Assembly (NCBI RefSeq): GCF_001989455.1
Contig: NZ_CP018346.1
Span: 682,001 to 746,000, forward strand
Length of the DNA: 64,000 nt
Direction of reading: 5' to 3'
Origin: Prochlorococcus sp. RS04
Lineage (GTDB): Bacteria; Cyanobacteriota; Cyanobacteriia; PCC-6307; Cyanobiaceae
Both the position numbers and the translations under genes were made by a program. Positions 1 to 10,578 of this stretch are shown piece after piece. The notes beneath the pieces are model-generated. The model searched no databases and was not told where the DNA came from. It saw only the letters and a list, made by a program, of their open reading frames with translations. Each line of letters begins with the position of its first letter. Position 1 is the stretch's first letter.

Positions 1-600
1 TTCTGTGCCATAGAACCCCATTGCTAACGCTGCCAAAAGGATGAAGATAGAACTACCAGCTGTATAAATAATGAATTTTGTTGCTGCATATTGTCGATTT
101 TTGCCACCCCATATAGCTAATAATAAATAAACGGGAATTAACTCAAGTTCCCAAGTCAGAAAGAATAAAAGCATATCTTGTACTGCAAACACAGCGATTT
201 GCCCACCATCCATAACCAATATCAAAAAGAAAAATAACTTTGGTTTGAACTTAACTGGCCATGCAGCAAGAACTGCTAAAGCAGTTATAAAACTAGTCAA
301 CAATATTAACGGCATAGACATGCCATCAGCGCCAACAGACCAAGTAAGACCTAAATCAGGGAGCCAGCTAATATTTTCTTTCAGTTGAACATTTTCATTA
401 CTAATATCAAAGCCATTTATATATGAACCTACAGTTATTAAAAAAGTTATTAATGCAATAGACAATGCAAACCATCTCACCTCTTTGCCATCCCCTTTAT
501 CTGGGAAAAAAGGTATCACAAATGCACTACCAATCGGGAATAAAATTGAAGCAGATAACCAAGGAAAATTTGACAATCCAGCTCCCAAAGTTCCCAACAT
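1..600 (-). CDS. ndhD: NDH-1 subunit 4 (NdhD), N-terminal 200 residues, cut by window start
   Basis: Proton-pumping membrane subunit of photosynthetic complex I (NDH-1), which takes electrons from ferredoxin into plastoquinone in the thylakoid. The visible part starts with MLGTLGAGLSNFPWLS and holds several hydrophobic segments. The antiporter-type landmark WELELIPVYLLLAIWGG carries the conserved membrane Glu. The reading frame is open to the window edge, so about 60% of the protein is missing. It lies downstream of ndhF on the same strand, separated by 121 nt with no other gene. Cyanobacteria have several NdhD paralogues (D1/D2 for respiration and cyclic flow, D3/D4 for CO2 uptake). Pairing with a single ndhF suggests the respiratory type, but this is inference. 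Confidence 0.93.
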   Translation of the reverse strand, partial: MLGTLGAGLSNFPWLSASILFPIGSAFVIPFFPDKGDGKEVRWFALSIALITFLITVGSYINGFDISNENVQLKENISWLPDLGLTWSVGADGMSMPLILLTSFITALAVLAAWPVKFKPKLFFFLILVMDGGQIAVFAVQDMLLFFLTWELELIPVYLLLAIWGGKNRQYAATKFIIYTAGSSIFILLAALAMGFYGTE

Positions 601-721
601 TTGTGTCGCAAAATGTGTATAAAAATAAGTGCTCAATTTAATAAGAAATTTATCTTAAATAAAGTCTAGAAATTTTCTGTATTTTTTCACCCCAATGGAC
701 AGTGAAGACACACAATTGTAA

Positions 722-2743
722 TTAAGATACTTGTGGGGATTGAATACCAAATATAGCAACTAGTAGAATTACCCCTCCAAAAACAATAAGCGCATAAAAT
801 TGAGCCCTACCAGTCTCAAAATATTTTAAACCTTCTCCACTACCTAAAGTTACGAGTCCAGTAAGATTTACAACGCCATCAACAACCTTAGAATCAACCT
901 CTAAGACTTCTTTAGCAAGTTTTCTACTACCCTTAACAAAAAGTTTTTCATTAATATCATCTAAATACCATTTTTTGGATAAAAACTTGTTGATACTAGG
1001 AAACTTTTCGGCAAATAAAACTGATAAATTAATTTTTTTCACAAAATATGCCTGATAAGCAATAATGATTCCTGCTGATGCAATAAGAACTGAAGCTATC
1101 GCTAAAGGCAAAAATTCTTTTAATTCGAATGCTTTTGCAGCAGTCTCTGCTTCTTCAGGATCTAGTAAATTTGCAATTTTGCTATCCCATGGAAGTCCCA
1201 TAAAACCGATAATTAGAGACGGTACAGCTAGAAATACTAAGGGAAATGTCATTGACCAGGGTGACTCATGAATAGAGCCATGCTCTTCATGCTGTTCTTC
1301 ATTTTCTTCATCTTGGTTTGTTTTAGAGGCTATTAGAAGCTCTTTTTGCAATTCTTTATCCTCCCCTCTGAAATCTCCTTCAAATGTCAAGAAATAAAGC
1401 CTAAACATATAAAAAGCAGTCATACCAGCTGTTAGAAGTCCTATAAACCAAAAAGCTGGAAATGATATAAAAGCATTTCCGAGGATCTCGTCTTTACTCC
1501 AAAAACCTGCCAATGGGGGAATACCACTAATTGCTATGCAACCTATTAAAAATGTTGTTGATGTATATGGCATTTTTTTTCTTAAACCGCCCATTAATCT
1601 CATATCTTGAGCTAATACAGGCTGATGACCAACTACTTCTTCCATAGCATGTATTACTGAACCAGATCCCAAAAAGAGCATTGCTTTAAAGCAAGCATGA
1701 GTCACTAAATGAAAAATTCCTGCAACTGGTGCTCCACAACCCATCGCAAGCATCATATAACCAAGCTGAGAGACTGTGCTATAAGCTAAACCTTTTTTTA
1801 GATCCATTTGGGTCAAAGCTATAGAGGCTCCTAAAAAACAAGTAATCGTACCAACTAAAGCAATAATGAACTGAATAGAGGGAAATATTGAATACAAAGG
1901 TTGAAGTCTTGCTACAAGAAATATGCCTGCAGCAACCATTGTTGCAGCATGGATAAGTGCAGAAATAGGTGTAGGGCCTTCCATCGCATCAGGCAACCAG
2001 ACATGAAGAGGAAACTGAGCAGATTTTGCCATTGGTCCTAAAAAAACTAAAAAACAAAGTAATAAAGCAGCCCAAATAGGTATCGAATTATCAGATATTG
2101 ATTGAGAAATTCCGGTAGCTATTTCATTAAAATCAAAACTATTTGTTGCCCAAAACAGGCCAAGGATTCCAAGTAATAATCCAAAATCTCCCACTCTATT
2201 AACAACAAATGCTTTTTGTGCAGCGTGGGCAGCGCCATCCCTGTCATACCAGAAACCAACCAACAAATAAGAACACATTCCAACTAATTCCCAAAAAACA
2301 TAAATTTCTAATAAATTCGGACTAACTATTAATCCCATCATTGAACTACTAAATAATGCTAAATATGTAAAAAATCTGACATAACCTTTGTCATGCGACA
2401 TATAACCATGAGAGTAAATCATCACCAGCAACGTTATAGTCGTTACAAGAGCAAGCATTACACTCCCCAAAGGATCAAGGACAAAACCCATCGGGATTGT
2501 AAAATCGCCAGCACTCGCCCATACAAATAATTTTTCTACAGATTGATAACCATTAACTTGTTCAATCAGAGCTTTGTAACTAATTACTGCAGAAATTCCA
2601 ACAAAAGAGATGAGACCTACAGAAACAATTTCTCTAGAATTATTAATTTTCTTGTTAATACTTATTAGGCCTAAACCAGAAAGCACTGCTCCAATAAGTG
2701 GAAAAACAGGAATTAACCAGGCAATTTCTGAAGCTTGAGGCAT
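722..2743 (-). CDS. ndhF: NDH-1 subunit 5 (NdhF)
   Basis: Distal proton-pumping subunit of the cyanobacterial NDH-1 complex. At 673 residues it has the normal NdhF length. It contains about 15 hydrophobic segments, the WELVGMCSYLLVGFWY motif with the conserved Glu, and LHVWLPDAMEGPTPISALIH followed by HAATMVAAG, typical of MrpA/NuoL-type channels. Near residue 480 there is a charged, acidic, His/Glu-rich loop, and the C-terminal third contains the lateral helix region. It is the first gene of an ndhF-ndhD pair on the minus strand. The gene upstream (Z-ISO-like) is also on the minus strand, 34 nt away. The start MPQASEIAWLIPVFP fits the family. Confidence 0.96.
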   Translation of the reverse strand: MPQASEIAWLIPVFPLIGAVLSGLGLISINKKINNSREIVSVGLISFVGISAVISYKALIEQVNGYQSVEKLFVWASAGDFTIPMGFVLDPLGSVMLALVTTITLLVMIYSHGYMSHDKGYVRFFTYLALFSSSMMGLIVSPNLLEIYVFWELVGMCSYLLVGFWYDRDGAAHAAQKAFVVNRVGDFGLLLGILGLFWATNSFDFNEIATGISQSISDNSIPIWAALLLCFLVFLGPMAKSAQFPLHVWLPDAMEGPTPISALIHAATMVAAGIFLVARLQPLYSIFPSIQFIIALVGTITCFLGASIALTQMDLKKGLAYSTVSQLGYMMLAMGCGAPVAGIFHLVTHACFKAMLFLGSGSVIHAMEEVVGHQPVLAQDMRLMGGLRKKMPYTSTTFLIGCIAISGIPPLAGFWSKDEILGNAFISFPAFWFIGLLTAGMTAFYMFRLYFLTFEGDFRGEDKELQKELLIASKTNQDEENEEQHEEHGSIHESPWSMTFPLVFLAVPSLIIGFMGLPWDSKIANLLDPEEAETAAKAFELKEFLPLAIASVLIASAGIIIAYQAYFVKKINLSVLFAEKFPSINKFLSKKWYLDDINEKLFVKGSRKLAKEVLEVDSKVVDGVVNLTGLVTLGSGEGLKYFETGRAQFYALIVFGGVILLVAIFGIQSPQVS

Positions 2744-2777
2744 GTTTTAAAAAACTTATATTTAAGATTTTAAACTG

Positions 2778-3506
2778 TCAATTGAAAAATTCAGACAAAA
2801 ATGATGAATTAAATGTTTTAACAGCAATATTTATATATTGATGAGACCACCAAAGTACTCCGATTGCAATTAATATGCCAAATTGAGATAACCTAAAAAA
2901 TTCTTTAACCTTAAATTCTTGCCTCCCCTGAAGTATTGCCATGAAGGGGATTATGGAAGTATTTTTTTTAAAATTTTCAAATTCTTCTCCAAATCTATTT
3001 GCTAATCTCTTGTCACCATGCCAGATTGCAAAAAGATGATGCAAAACTAAGCCAATAGAAGTTACTAATGTAAATGATGTACCAATCCATAAAGTATGAG
3101 CAAAACACCAAATTATCTGACCAAATGCTTGAGGATGTCTTGTAATTCGCATTATCCCAGTTCCATAGATTCGTACTTTAGGTTTTAAAACCGAAGGAAT
3201 TTCTAGCAAATTATAAGTAGCGGGATATAAAAATAAAAAACTTATTGCAGTTAAGAACCAAACAACCATAAAAACAAAATTATTGCCCTGTAAATTCCAT
3301 AATCTGATTCCGTCATATCTATGAGCCAAAAAATAACTGATCAAGATAATTGCAGATGGCAAACTTAAAAAAACAAAACATAACCGCCATAATCTCGGAC
3401 CCATAATAGATTCTGCTTTGATTCTTAAAGCAGCTCCCCCACTATGAATTACCGCAAAAATCAAAATCAATAGTAAAATGATTAGGGAAGTTTTATGAGT
3501 CTCCAT
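2778..3506 (-). CDS. NnrU-family membrane protein, candidate 15-cis-zeta-carotene isomerase (Z-ISO)
   Basis: Polytopic membrane protein of 242 residues with about six hydrophobic segments. It has conserved-looking histidines at residue 21 (HSGGA), residue 124 in RITRHPQAFG, residues 156-157 and residue 163 (WHGDKR). This is the NnrU family pattern. In plants and cyanobacteria the family includes Z-ISO, a haem-containing enzyme that isomerises the 15-cis bond of zeta-carotene between phytoene desaturase and zeta-carotene desaturase. Phytoene desaturase and synthase genes lie 2-5 kb away and crtQ is also in the window, which supports that role. Alternatively it is an NnrU-like protein of unknown function. 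It is divergent from rbcR across 83 nt. Confidence 0.7.
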   Translation of the reverse strand: METHKTSLIILLLILIFAVIHSGGAALRIKAESIMGPRLWRLCFVFLSLPSAIILISYFLAHRYDGIRLWNLQGNNFVFMVVWFLTAISFLFLYPATYNLLEIPSVLKPKVRIYGTGIMRITRHPQAFGQIIWCFAHTLWIGTSFTLVTSIGLVLHHLFAIWHGDKRLANRFGEEFENFKKNTSIIPFMAILQGRQEFKVKEFFRLSQFGILIAIGVLWWSHQYINIAVKTFNSSFLSEFFN

Positions 3507-3589
3507 ATATTTAAAATGTTCAAATAATTTTTGTTCTTAACAAGAATGCACCAAAGCATTAGAATTATAAGAAATTGTAGGCATAATAG

Positions 3590-4534
3590 ATGCCAGAATT
3601 ACCTTTTACACTCGACCAATTAAGAATATTAAAAGCTATAGCAGCTCAAGGAAGTTTTAAAAAAGCTGCAGATCTCTTATATGTAACTCAACCTGCCGTG
3701 AGTTTACAAATACAAAATTTAGAAAAACAACTTGAAATCACAATTTTCGACAGAGGTGGTAGGAAGGCTCTATTAACTGAAGCAGGAAGACTATTACTTG
3801 AATATTGTGAACGAATTTTGAATCAATGCGACGAAGCTTGCAAAGCTATTGAAGATTTAAATAGCTTAAAAGGTGGAACTCTTGTTATTGGAGCGAGCCA
3901 AACAACGGGTACCTATTTAATGCCGAGAATGATAGGACTATTCAGACAAAAATACCCTGATGTATCCGTTCAACTTCAAGTTCATAGTACGAGAAGAACT
4001 GGTTGGAGTGTCGCCAATGGACAAATTGACTTAGCCATTATTGGCGGACAATTACCTGGAGATTTGGAAAATTTGCTACAAGTAATTCCATATGCCACTG
4101 ATGAATTGGCATTAGTTTTACCATCTAAACATCCACTTTCGAACAAAAAAGAGCTTCTAAAAGAAGACTTATACAAATTAAATTTTGTAACATTAGACTC
4201 ACAATCTACAACAAGAAAAGTTGTTGACAAACTTCTCCAAGATTCTGGGCTTGATATTCAAAGATTAAAAATTGAGATGGAACTTAACTCTCTTGAAGCA
4301 ATCAAGAATGCAGTTCAATCAGGTTTAGGAGCTTCCTTTTTGCCTGTTGTTTCTATTGAAAGAGAATTATCGGCTGGAACAATCCACAAAGCATTCATTG
4401 CTGATTTAGAGGTTAAAAGAGAACTTAAATTAATTACTAATCCGTCAAGATATTCATCAAGAGCATCAGAAGTATTTAAGAAAAACATTCTTCCACAATT
4501 TGCTAGTTTAGAAAGTCCTTTGAGGCATATATAA
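3590..4534 (+). CDS. rbcR: LysR-type regulator of RuBisCO/CO2-fixation genes (RbcR-like)
   Basis: Transcription factor of 314 residues, the usual LysR length. The N-terminal winged helix-turn-helix includes [20 protein letters not shown] and the recognition segment [19 protein letters not shown] linker helix follows, then the two-lobed co-inducer domain from about residue 92 ([20 protein letters not shown]). This head sequence is that of the cyanobacterial/plastid RbcR (Ycf30) group, which senses carbon-status metabolites to control rbcLS or carbon-concentration genes. Other LysR paralogues (CmpR, NdhR) are close relatives, so the target set is inferred. It is convergent with the DUF3172 gene, ending 6 nt away. 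Confidence 0.85.
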   Translation: MPELPFTLDQLRILKAIAAQGSFKKAADLLYVTQPAVSLQIQNLEKQLEITIFDRGGRKALLTEAGRLLLEYCERILNQCDEACKAIEDLNSLKGGTLVIGASQTTGTYLMPRMIGLFRQKYPDVSVQLQVHSTRRTGWSVANGQIDLAIIGGQLPGDLENLLQVIPYATDELALVLPSKHPLSNKKELLKEDLYKLNFVTLDSQSTTRKVVDKLLQDSGLDIQRLKIEMELNSLEAIKNAVQSGLGASFLPVVSIERELSAGTIHKAFIADLEVKRELKLITNPSRYSSRASEVFKKNILPQFASLESPLRHI

Positions 4535-4540
4535 TTTCGA

Positions 4541-5164
4541 TCAAAACTGAATTGCTTCTTTGTTAATGCCTACCCCGCCGTCTTCGGCTTGTCCATCTCC
4601 TTTTATTATGAATTTATTTTCATTTACATCAGTCTGATAAACGCACTTAACTATTGGCTTATCTCTTATAGAACCGATATAAGCAAAAGTATTCATCCTT
4701 TGCTTACATTCTCTTACATCTTCATTACTAATTGCGCCCTGTTTTTGTAACACTGTCCAATTCTCTCTTCTAATCACACACCCTGGCTGAAGAGCTGGTT
4801 GCGTTACAAAACTAGTAGATGGATTTAAAGTCGTATACATTTCAACATCAATAACAAAAGCACTAGCTCCCCATTGTCTACAAAATTCAGGGTCTGGAAC
4901 AGCCATATCTAATTGTTGTTGACTTGCTATATTTCCCTGCCCGCCATCAGTTGTACTGGTAATAGCGCTCCCAATACCAACTCCTAATATTAATACTCCA
5001 GCAAGTACGGCAATGGTTCCTGTACTAAAGTTGATCTTTTGTTCAGAGGAAGCAGGCAATCTATTGCTTCTTTGACCATACGGATCCATGTCCCTTGGAT
5101 TTGGAGGATAATAGCTTCTATTTGAGCCTCTTCTTGGCCTTCTATTCGATGGTGGTCTATTCAC
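4541..5164 (-). CDS. DUF3172 family membrane protein
   Basis: Cyanobacterial protein of 207 residues and unknown function, assigned to DUF3172 from memory of the family. The first 40 residues are Pro/Arg/Asn/Tyr-rich and probably cytosolic. One membrane helix follows at about residues 46-68 ([20 protein letters not shown]). The C-terminal domain has four spaced Cys (FCRQW, PGCVIR, VRECKQ, VKCVYQ) that could form disulfides outside the cytosol. Its start overlaps the stop of ndhM by 4 nt (ATGA type), so the two are translationally coupled. That hints at a link to NDH-1, but no function should be asserted. Confidence 0.8.
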   Translation of the reverse strand: MNRPPSNRRPRRGSNRSYYPPNPRDMDPYGQRSNRLPASSEQKINFSTGTIAVLAGVLILGVGIGSAITSTTDGGQGNIASQQQLDMAVPDPEFCRQWGASAFVIDVEMYTTLNPSTSFVTQPALQPGCVIRRENWTVLQKQGAISNEDVRECKQRMNTFAYIGSIRDKPIVKCVYQTDVNENKFIIKGDGQAEDGGVGINKEAIQF

Positions 5165-5508
5165 AGTACTTCATTAGTTTTTGGTAAACCCATTGAATAA
5201 TTCATGACTCTACAATCAGGGTTATAACTAAGCTGACCGTTTTGAAGCAAAAATTTAATTAGACCTTCGATTTCTGATCCTATTTTTCGAAGTTCATAAT
5301 CATCTAAATCCTTTCCTGCTCTCTCTTTTATTAATTCATTGAATTTTTCATTTATTTTGTTTAGAGAATCTTCGTTCCAAATAAATTCGTTATCGGGATC
5401 TAAATCAAGAGTTAGTTTATTGGGATGAAACTTTAATTCTTCATCTACCACTTCGGCAGTAAAAATTCTTACATGCCTAGTAGTCGATTTTAAAAGCATT
5501 TTTTCCAT
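5161..5508 (-). CDS. ndhM: NDH-1 subunit M (NdhM)
   Basis: Oxygenic-photosynthesis-specific peripheral subunit of NDH-1, located in the hydrophilic arm close to the ferredoxin-binding site. The 115 residues match the short cyanobacterial NdhM. Recognisable segments are [17 protein letters not shown] near the start, [16 protein letters not shown], and the C-terminal [19 protein letters not shown]. It is first in a two-gene operon with the DUF3172 gene (4-nt overlap) and is divergent from crtP across 90 nt. Translation could start at residue 1 or at Met4 (MLLKSTTR). Confidence 0.92.
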   Translation of the reverse strand: MEKMLLKSTTRHVRIFTAEVVDEELKFHPNKLTLDLDPDNEFIWNEDSLNKINEKFNELIKERAGKDLDDYELRKIGSEIEGLIKFLLQNGQLSYNPDCRVMNYSMGLPKTNEVL

Positions 5509-5556
5509 AATTTTACGAAATAATCAACGAAAAAAACTATTATGTTCTAACTTTAA

Positions 5557-6999
<1,443 letters not shown>

Positions 7000-7033
7000 C
7001 ATTTGCAACATACTTTAATTAAGCTAAAACTTT

Positions 7034-7942
7034 TTGAAAAATTCAATTTCTCAACTTGATCAAGCATACGAGATATGCCGAAAAGAAACTCAACAATGGG
7101 CTAAAACCTTTTATTTGGGTACTCTTTTATTACCTCAAGAAAAGAGAAAAGCTATTTGGGCTATTTACGTATGGTGTAGAAGAACAGATGAAATAATGGA
7201 TAGCATAGAAGCCTCTACTAAATCACAAGATGAGCTTTCAGACAATTTAGATGAATGGGAAGAAAATACTAAAAGTGTGTTTAAAGGAAATATCAAATCT
7301 GAATTAGACTTAGTTTTATTAGATACCATCGAGAAATATCCACAAAGTATTAAACCCTATTTAGATATGATTGATGGACAGAGGATGGATCTGAATAAAT
7401 TTAGATACAAAGATTTCGATGAATTAAAACTCTATTGTTATAGAGTCGCAGGAACTGTTGGTTTAATGACTCAAAATGTAATGGGGATTGATAGTGCTTA
7501 TACATCAGCCCCGTGGAGTGACATGCCTGACCCCTCTGAAGCAGCTATAGCTCTAGGTATTGCAAATCAATTAACCAATATATTGAGAGATGTAGGGGAA
7601 GATAGACACAGAGGAAGAATTTATCTCCCGCAAGCAGATATTGAAAAATTTAATTATTCTGAAGAAGAACTGTTAAAAGGAAAAATAAACAATCAGTGGA
7701 AAGCACTGATGAACTTTCAATTAACAAGGGCACGCGAATGGTTCCAAAAGTCTGAGGATGGTATTAAGTGGCTATCTGCTGACGCAAGATGGCCAGTATG
7801 GACGTCTTTACGTCTTTATAGAGGGATATTAGATTCTATTGAAAGATTAGATTATGATGTCTTTAATAATAGGGCTTTTGTAAAAAATTCAGTAAAAGCT
7901 CTTGAAATCCCAATATCTTTTTTAATTTCTCGAATTAAGTAA
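7034..7942 (+). CDS. crtB: phytoene synthase (CrtB)
   Basis: Condenses two geranylgeranyl-PP molecules to 15-cis-phytoene, the committed step of carotenoid synthesis. The 302 residues carry both Asp-rich Mg-diphosphate motifs: RRTDEIMDS near residue 55 and LRDVGEDRHRGRIYLP near residue 190. YVWCRRTDE is typical of the trans-isoprenyl synthase fold. The most upstream start is TTG at 7034 (KNSISQLDQAYE), with no in-frame ATG before the conserved sequence, so a TTG start is likely. Second gene of the crtP-crtB unit, convergent with the RRM gene 7 nt downstream. Confidence 0.96.
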   Translation: MKNSISQLDQAYEICRKETQQWAKTFYLGTLLLPQEKRKAIWAIYVWCRRTDEIMDSIEASTKSQDELSDNLDEWEENTKSVFKGNIKSELDLVLLDTIEKYPQSIKPYLDMIDGQRMDLNKFRYKDFDELKLYCYRVAGTVGLMTQNVMGIDSAYTSAPWSDMPDPSEAAIALGIANQLTNILRDVGEDRHRGRIYLPQADIEKFNYSEEELLKGKINNQWKALMNFQLTRAREWFQKSEDGIKWLSADARWPVWTSLRLYRGILDSIERLDYDVFNNRAFVKNSVKALEIPISFLISRIK

Positions 7943-7949
7943 TAGGTAA

Positions 7950-8369
7950 CTAGGCAGGCGTCTTCTGATTAGCTAACAAATCTTTCAATTTAGATAATTC
8001 TCCAGCCCATCTTGGATCAGGAGCTTCTAGGTTGGGAGCATCGCTATGAACAATTTTCTTAAAGTTTTTCCTCTTTTTATTGTTGTTTAATTTTCCACCG
8101 TTTCTTTTGTTTGAAGCAGAATCTTTTTTTTCTGATAGCTCTACTCTTAATTTAGAACCATTAAATTCAAAACCATTTAACTTTTGAATTAATAAATCAG
8201 CATTATCTTCATTATTAGCTGTTGCGAAACCAAACCCCCTGCATTCCTTAGTTTCCTTATCTAGAACTGCTTTAAATCTAATCGAGTCAGAAACTGACTT
8301 TAAAAGTGTATCAAATTCTTTTGGATTAAATCCTTGTGGTAAGTTGCCAATGTAAATGCGAATGCTCAT
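7950..8369 (-). CDS. RRM-domain RNA-binding protein
   Basis: Single RNA-recognition-motif protein of the cyanobacterial Rbp type, 139 residues. RNP2 is IYIGNLP at residue 5 and RNP1 is CRGFGFATA near residue 43, giving a complete RRM over residues 3-77. A basic Asn/Lys/Gly-rich linker (NKRNGGKLNNNKKRKNFKK) follows and may add RNA affinity. The C-terminal tail includes DPRWAGELSKLKDLL. Such proteins are implicated in RNA chaperoning, cold response and mRNA localisation to thylakoids in other cyanobacteria. The specific targets here are unknown. Confidence 0.9.
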   Translation of the reverse strand: MSIRIYIGNLPQGFNPKEFDTLLKSVSDSIRFKAVLDKETKECRGFGFATANNEDNADLLIQKLNGFEFNGSKLRVELSEKKDSASNKRNGGKLNNNKKRKNFKKIVHSDAPNLEAPDPRWAGELSKLKDLLANQKTPA

Positions 8370-8427
8370 AAATTTTTAAAAATGATTTTGAAGTCTGAAC
8401 TTCTAAACAAAACTAAGCTATGTGTAT

Positions 8428-9645
8428 TTAATCACATTTTGGTGCATTTTGTTCAATCCATCGCTTTGCTTTATAAATAGCTTCATCAAAATTATTTAAT
8501 CTTTTATATGCAAGTTCCTTAGAAAGATACCGTAACAGCTCTCCTAGGATAGGCCCATCCTTTATTCTTAAATTTTTTTTGATTATGTCACCATTAAGTA
8601 AGTTTGAAGGATGAAACAATTTATCATCATTGTCGCGCCATCTACGAAGCCAATTTAATCGTAAGTTTTGAGGTAAATGAAAAATAAATATTGGAAGAAA
8701 CATCTCTAATTCTTTATGTAATGCAAATCTATCTGATTCAGAAAATTGAGCGATATTTTTTTTCTCCAACAAAAAGTGCCATTTTCTTAACAACTTAGTT
8801 TTTTCAATTTCAGCTTTACTAAATTTAAGTTTCTCTAAAGATATAACGTCTAATAATTGAGCAATAAAAAATGATGGCAAAAATTTTTCTTTTTCTTCCT
8901 GATTAAGTTCTACATAATTAATTTTCTCTAAATCCAAAAAAAAAGAATCTTCAGATAAATTATCAGTAGCAAATATATTTAATTTTTTTATCAACAATAC
9001 TGCATCAAGAGCGCTGGCTCCATGAACTATTTTCTGTATTTCATTATTAATCCTCTCTTTAGCGACAAGATATAATTTCCCTTTATTTTTTTTAATGAAA
9101 GTAATTAAATTAAGATCAACTTTAAAATTCAATTCTGAAACAAATCGAAAACATCTTAATATTCGTAAAGGATCATTTAGTAAATTCTTTTCAGAATGAG
9201 TTCTAAGCAAAGAAATCTCTAGATCTTTAAGACCATTTAATGGATCAACCAAACACTTCTTATCAAATAAAAAAGCAATTGAATTAATTGAAAAGTCTCT
9301 AGAACATAAATCTCCTTCTATCGTAGATGAAACCTGATTAGCAATATCAATATAAATATGATTAAGAATAATTCTTACTACTTCTCTTTTTTCATCTAAG
9401 ATTATAAATTTTGATCCAATACTATCTGCAATCTTTTTTCCAATTTCAATTGCATTTAAAGGTACCACAATATCAACATCTACCTTTTTAGTTTTTCTTG
9501 CCAAAATAATATCTCTTATGTAACCACCAACCAAATATGATCCTTTAGGTAAAAAACCTAATATTAAATCCAAATTATGAAATTTTATACTTCTTTCTAA
9601 TTGATCAATTATTAGTGTATGATCTGTGTGAATGCTACTTTTCAT
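8428..9645 (-). CDS. tRNA nucleotidyltransferase / poly(A) polymerase family protein
   Basis: Class II nucleotidyltransferase that either adds CCA to tRNA 3' ends or polyadenylates RNA. The head domain is intact: GSYLVGGYIRDIILARK, the catalytic VDVDIVVP acidic pair, GDLCSRDFSINSIAF, and DPLNGLKDLE, followed by the helical body with DPLRILRCFRF. Its 405 residues are typical. Sequence alone does not distinguish a CCA-adding from a poly(A) enzyme, because many cyanobacteria carry enzymes of both specificities. It is divergent from ycf34; the two starts are separated by only 14 nt, so their promoters must overlap the opposite coding sequence. Confidence 0.88.
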   Translation of the reverse strand: MKSSIHTDHTLIIDQLERSIKFHNLDLILGFLPKGSYLVGGYIRDIILARKTKKVDVDIVVPLNAIEIGKKIADSIGSKFIILDEKREVVRIILNHIYIDIANQVSSTIEGDLCSRDFSINSIAFLFDKKCLVDPLNGLKDLEISLLRTHSEKNLLNDPLRILRCFRFVSELNFKVDLNLITFIKKNKGKLYLVAKERINNEIQKIVHGASALDAVLLIKKLNIFATDNLSEDSFFLDLEKINYVELNQEEKEKFLPSFFIAQLLDVISLEKLKFSKAEIEKTKLLRKWHFLLEKKNIAQFSESDRFALHKELEMFLPIFIFHLPQNLRLNWLRRWRDNDDKLFHPSNLLNGDIIKKNLRIKDGPILGELLRYLSKELAYKRLNNFDEAIYKAKRWIEQNAPKCD

Positions 9646-9659
9646 TTTATTTATTAATT

Positions 9660-9911
9660 ATGTGCATTTGCATCAACTGTAAATGGGTTGATAGATGTAT
9701 CACATATCATGATGTTGAGAATAATCATGGTGTTGATCATATTTGTGATCTTCCTGATTTTAAAGCAAAAAAACCATTGATTCATATCAATATAGTTAAG
9801 GACAATAATGGTGATTATAAAACTGATTGGGATGTTCAATCTTGTGAAAGTTTTGAAAATGAATTTGGTAAATGGTCTAAGTGTAATCCAGGTATGGAAT
9901 TACCTGTTTAA
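9660..9911 (+). CDS. ycf34: Ycf34 family Fe-S protein
   Basis: Small conserved cyanobacterial/plastid protein. Starting at ATG 9660 gives 83 residues beginning MCICINCKWVDRCITYH, the Ycf34 hallmark with four closely spaced Cys. Further Cys occur in HICDLP, VQSCESF and WSKCNP. In Synechocystis, Ycf34 was reported to bind an Fe-S cluster and to affect photosynthetic electron transport. The frame is open 45 nt upstream, but the extra residues do not resemble the family, so the internal ATG is chosen. It is followed by tsaB after 9 nt, suggesting co-transcription. Confidence 0.87.
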   Translation: MCICINCKWVDRCITYHDVENNHGVDHICDLPDFKAKKPLIHINIVKDNNGDYKTDWDVQSCESFENEFGKWSKCNPGMELPV

Positions 9912-9920
9912 AGGTAATAG

Positions 9921-10574
9921 ATGACAAATAAACTCAAACAAAGAGAAAATTACCCTATATTAGTCATTCACAGCACAGACAATTCTTTTGGCTTTGGGTA
10001 TAGAAAAAACAATACCCTTGAATCTGATGAATTATTTATCAAAAAATTTGATAATGACCTTTGCAACAACTTAGTTAATGATCTTGACAAATTCATTTCC
10101 AAAGAAAATTTACAAAAAATAAAAAAGTTATCTGTCAGCATAGGGCCAGCAAATTTTAATGCTTCACGACTTGTTGTGGTTTTAGCAAGAACTATCTCAC
10201 AACAGATAAATTGTCCTCTAGACAGTTTTAGTGCATTTGAAATAATGGCAAAAAGAATTGCATCAAAGAATAATATCTTTAAAAACAAAAAATCATTCTG
10301 GATTTACAAGAAATTAAAACGAAAGGGTTTAATTGCAGGTAAATATGAAATTTATCACAAAGAAAAAGACTCCTCTGATCTAGTCATCCGAGAAACAGTT
10401 TTACCTAAAGTTGTCAAAGAACTTGAGAGTAAAGAAGTTACTTTTGAGGCAAATTATGATGATAAAGAAGATTTAAAAGAACTATTAAACTTAGCAAATA
10501 AAAATTTATTAAATTCAAATTTAGATTCCTGGAAAAAAGTTTTGCCTCTTTACCCTATTTCTCCAATTAACTAA
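9921..10574 (+). CDS. tsaB: TsaB-like protein for tRNA t6A modification
   Basis: Non-catalytic ASKHA-fold partner of TsaD in the synthesis of N6-threonylcarbamoyladenosine at position 37 of ANN-decoding tRNAs. Recognisable elements are ILVIHSTDNSFGFGY at the N terminus, LSVSIGPANFNASRLVVVLA around residue 75 (the family's GPGSFTGLR region, here diverged), and DSFSAFEIMAKRIA. At 217 residues it is normal for TsaB. Sequence is more divergent than in other cyanobacteria, as expected of picocyanobacteria. Lies 9 nt after ycf34 and convergent with plsC. Confidence 0.8.
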   Translation: MTNKLKQRENYPILVIHSTDNSFGFGYRKNNTLESDELFIKKFDNDLCNNLVNDLDKFISKENLQKIKKLSVSIGPANFNASRLVVVLARTISQQINCPLDSFSAFEIMAKRIASKNNIFKNKKSFWIYKKLKRKGLIAGKYEIYHKEKDSSDLVIRETVLPKVVKELESKEVTFEANYDDKEDLKELLNLANKNLLNSNLDSWKKVLPLYPISPIN

Positions 10575-10578
10575 ATAT

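Noticed and set aside
1065-1271. Plus-strand frame inside ndhF, and similar antisense frames inside other genes
   Set aside because: Shadows of strongly supported genes in the opposite strand; no independent evidence.
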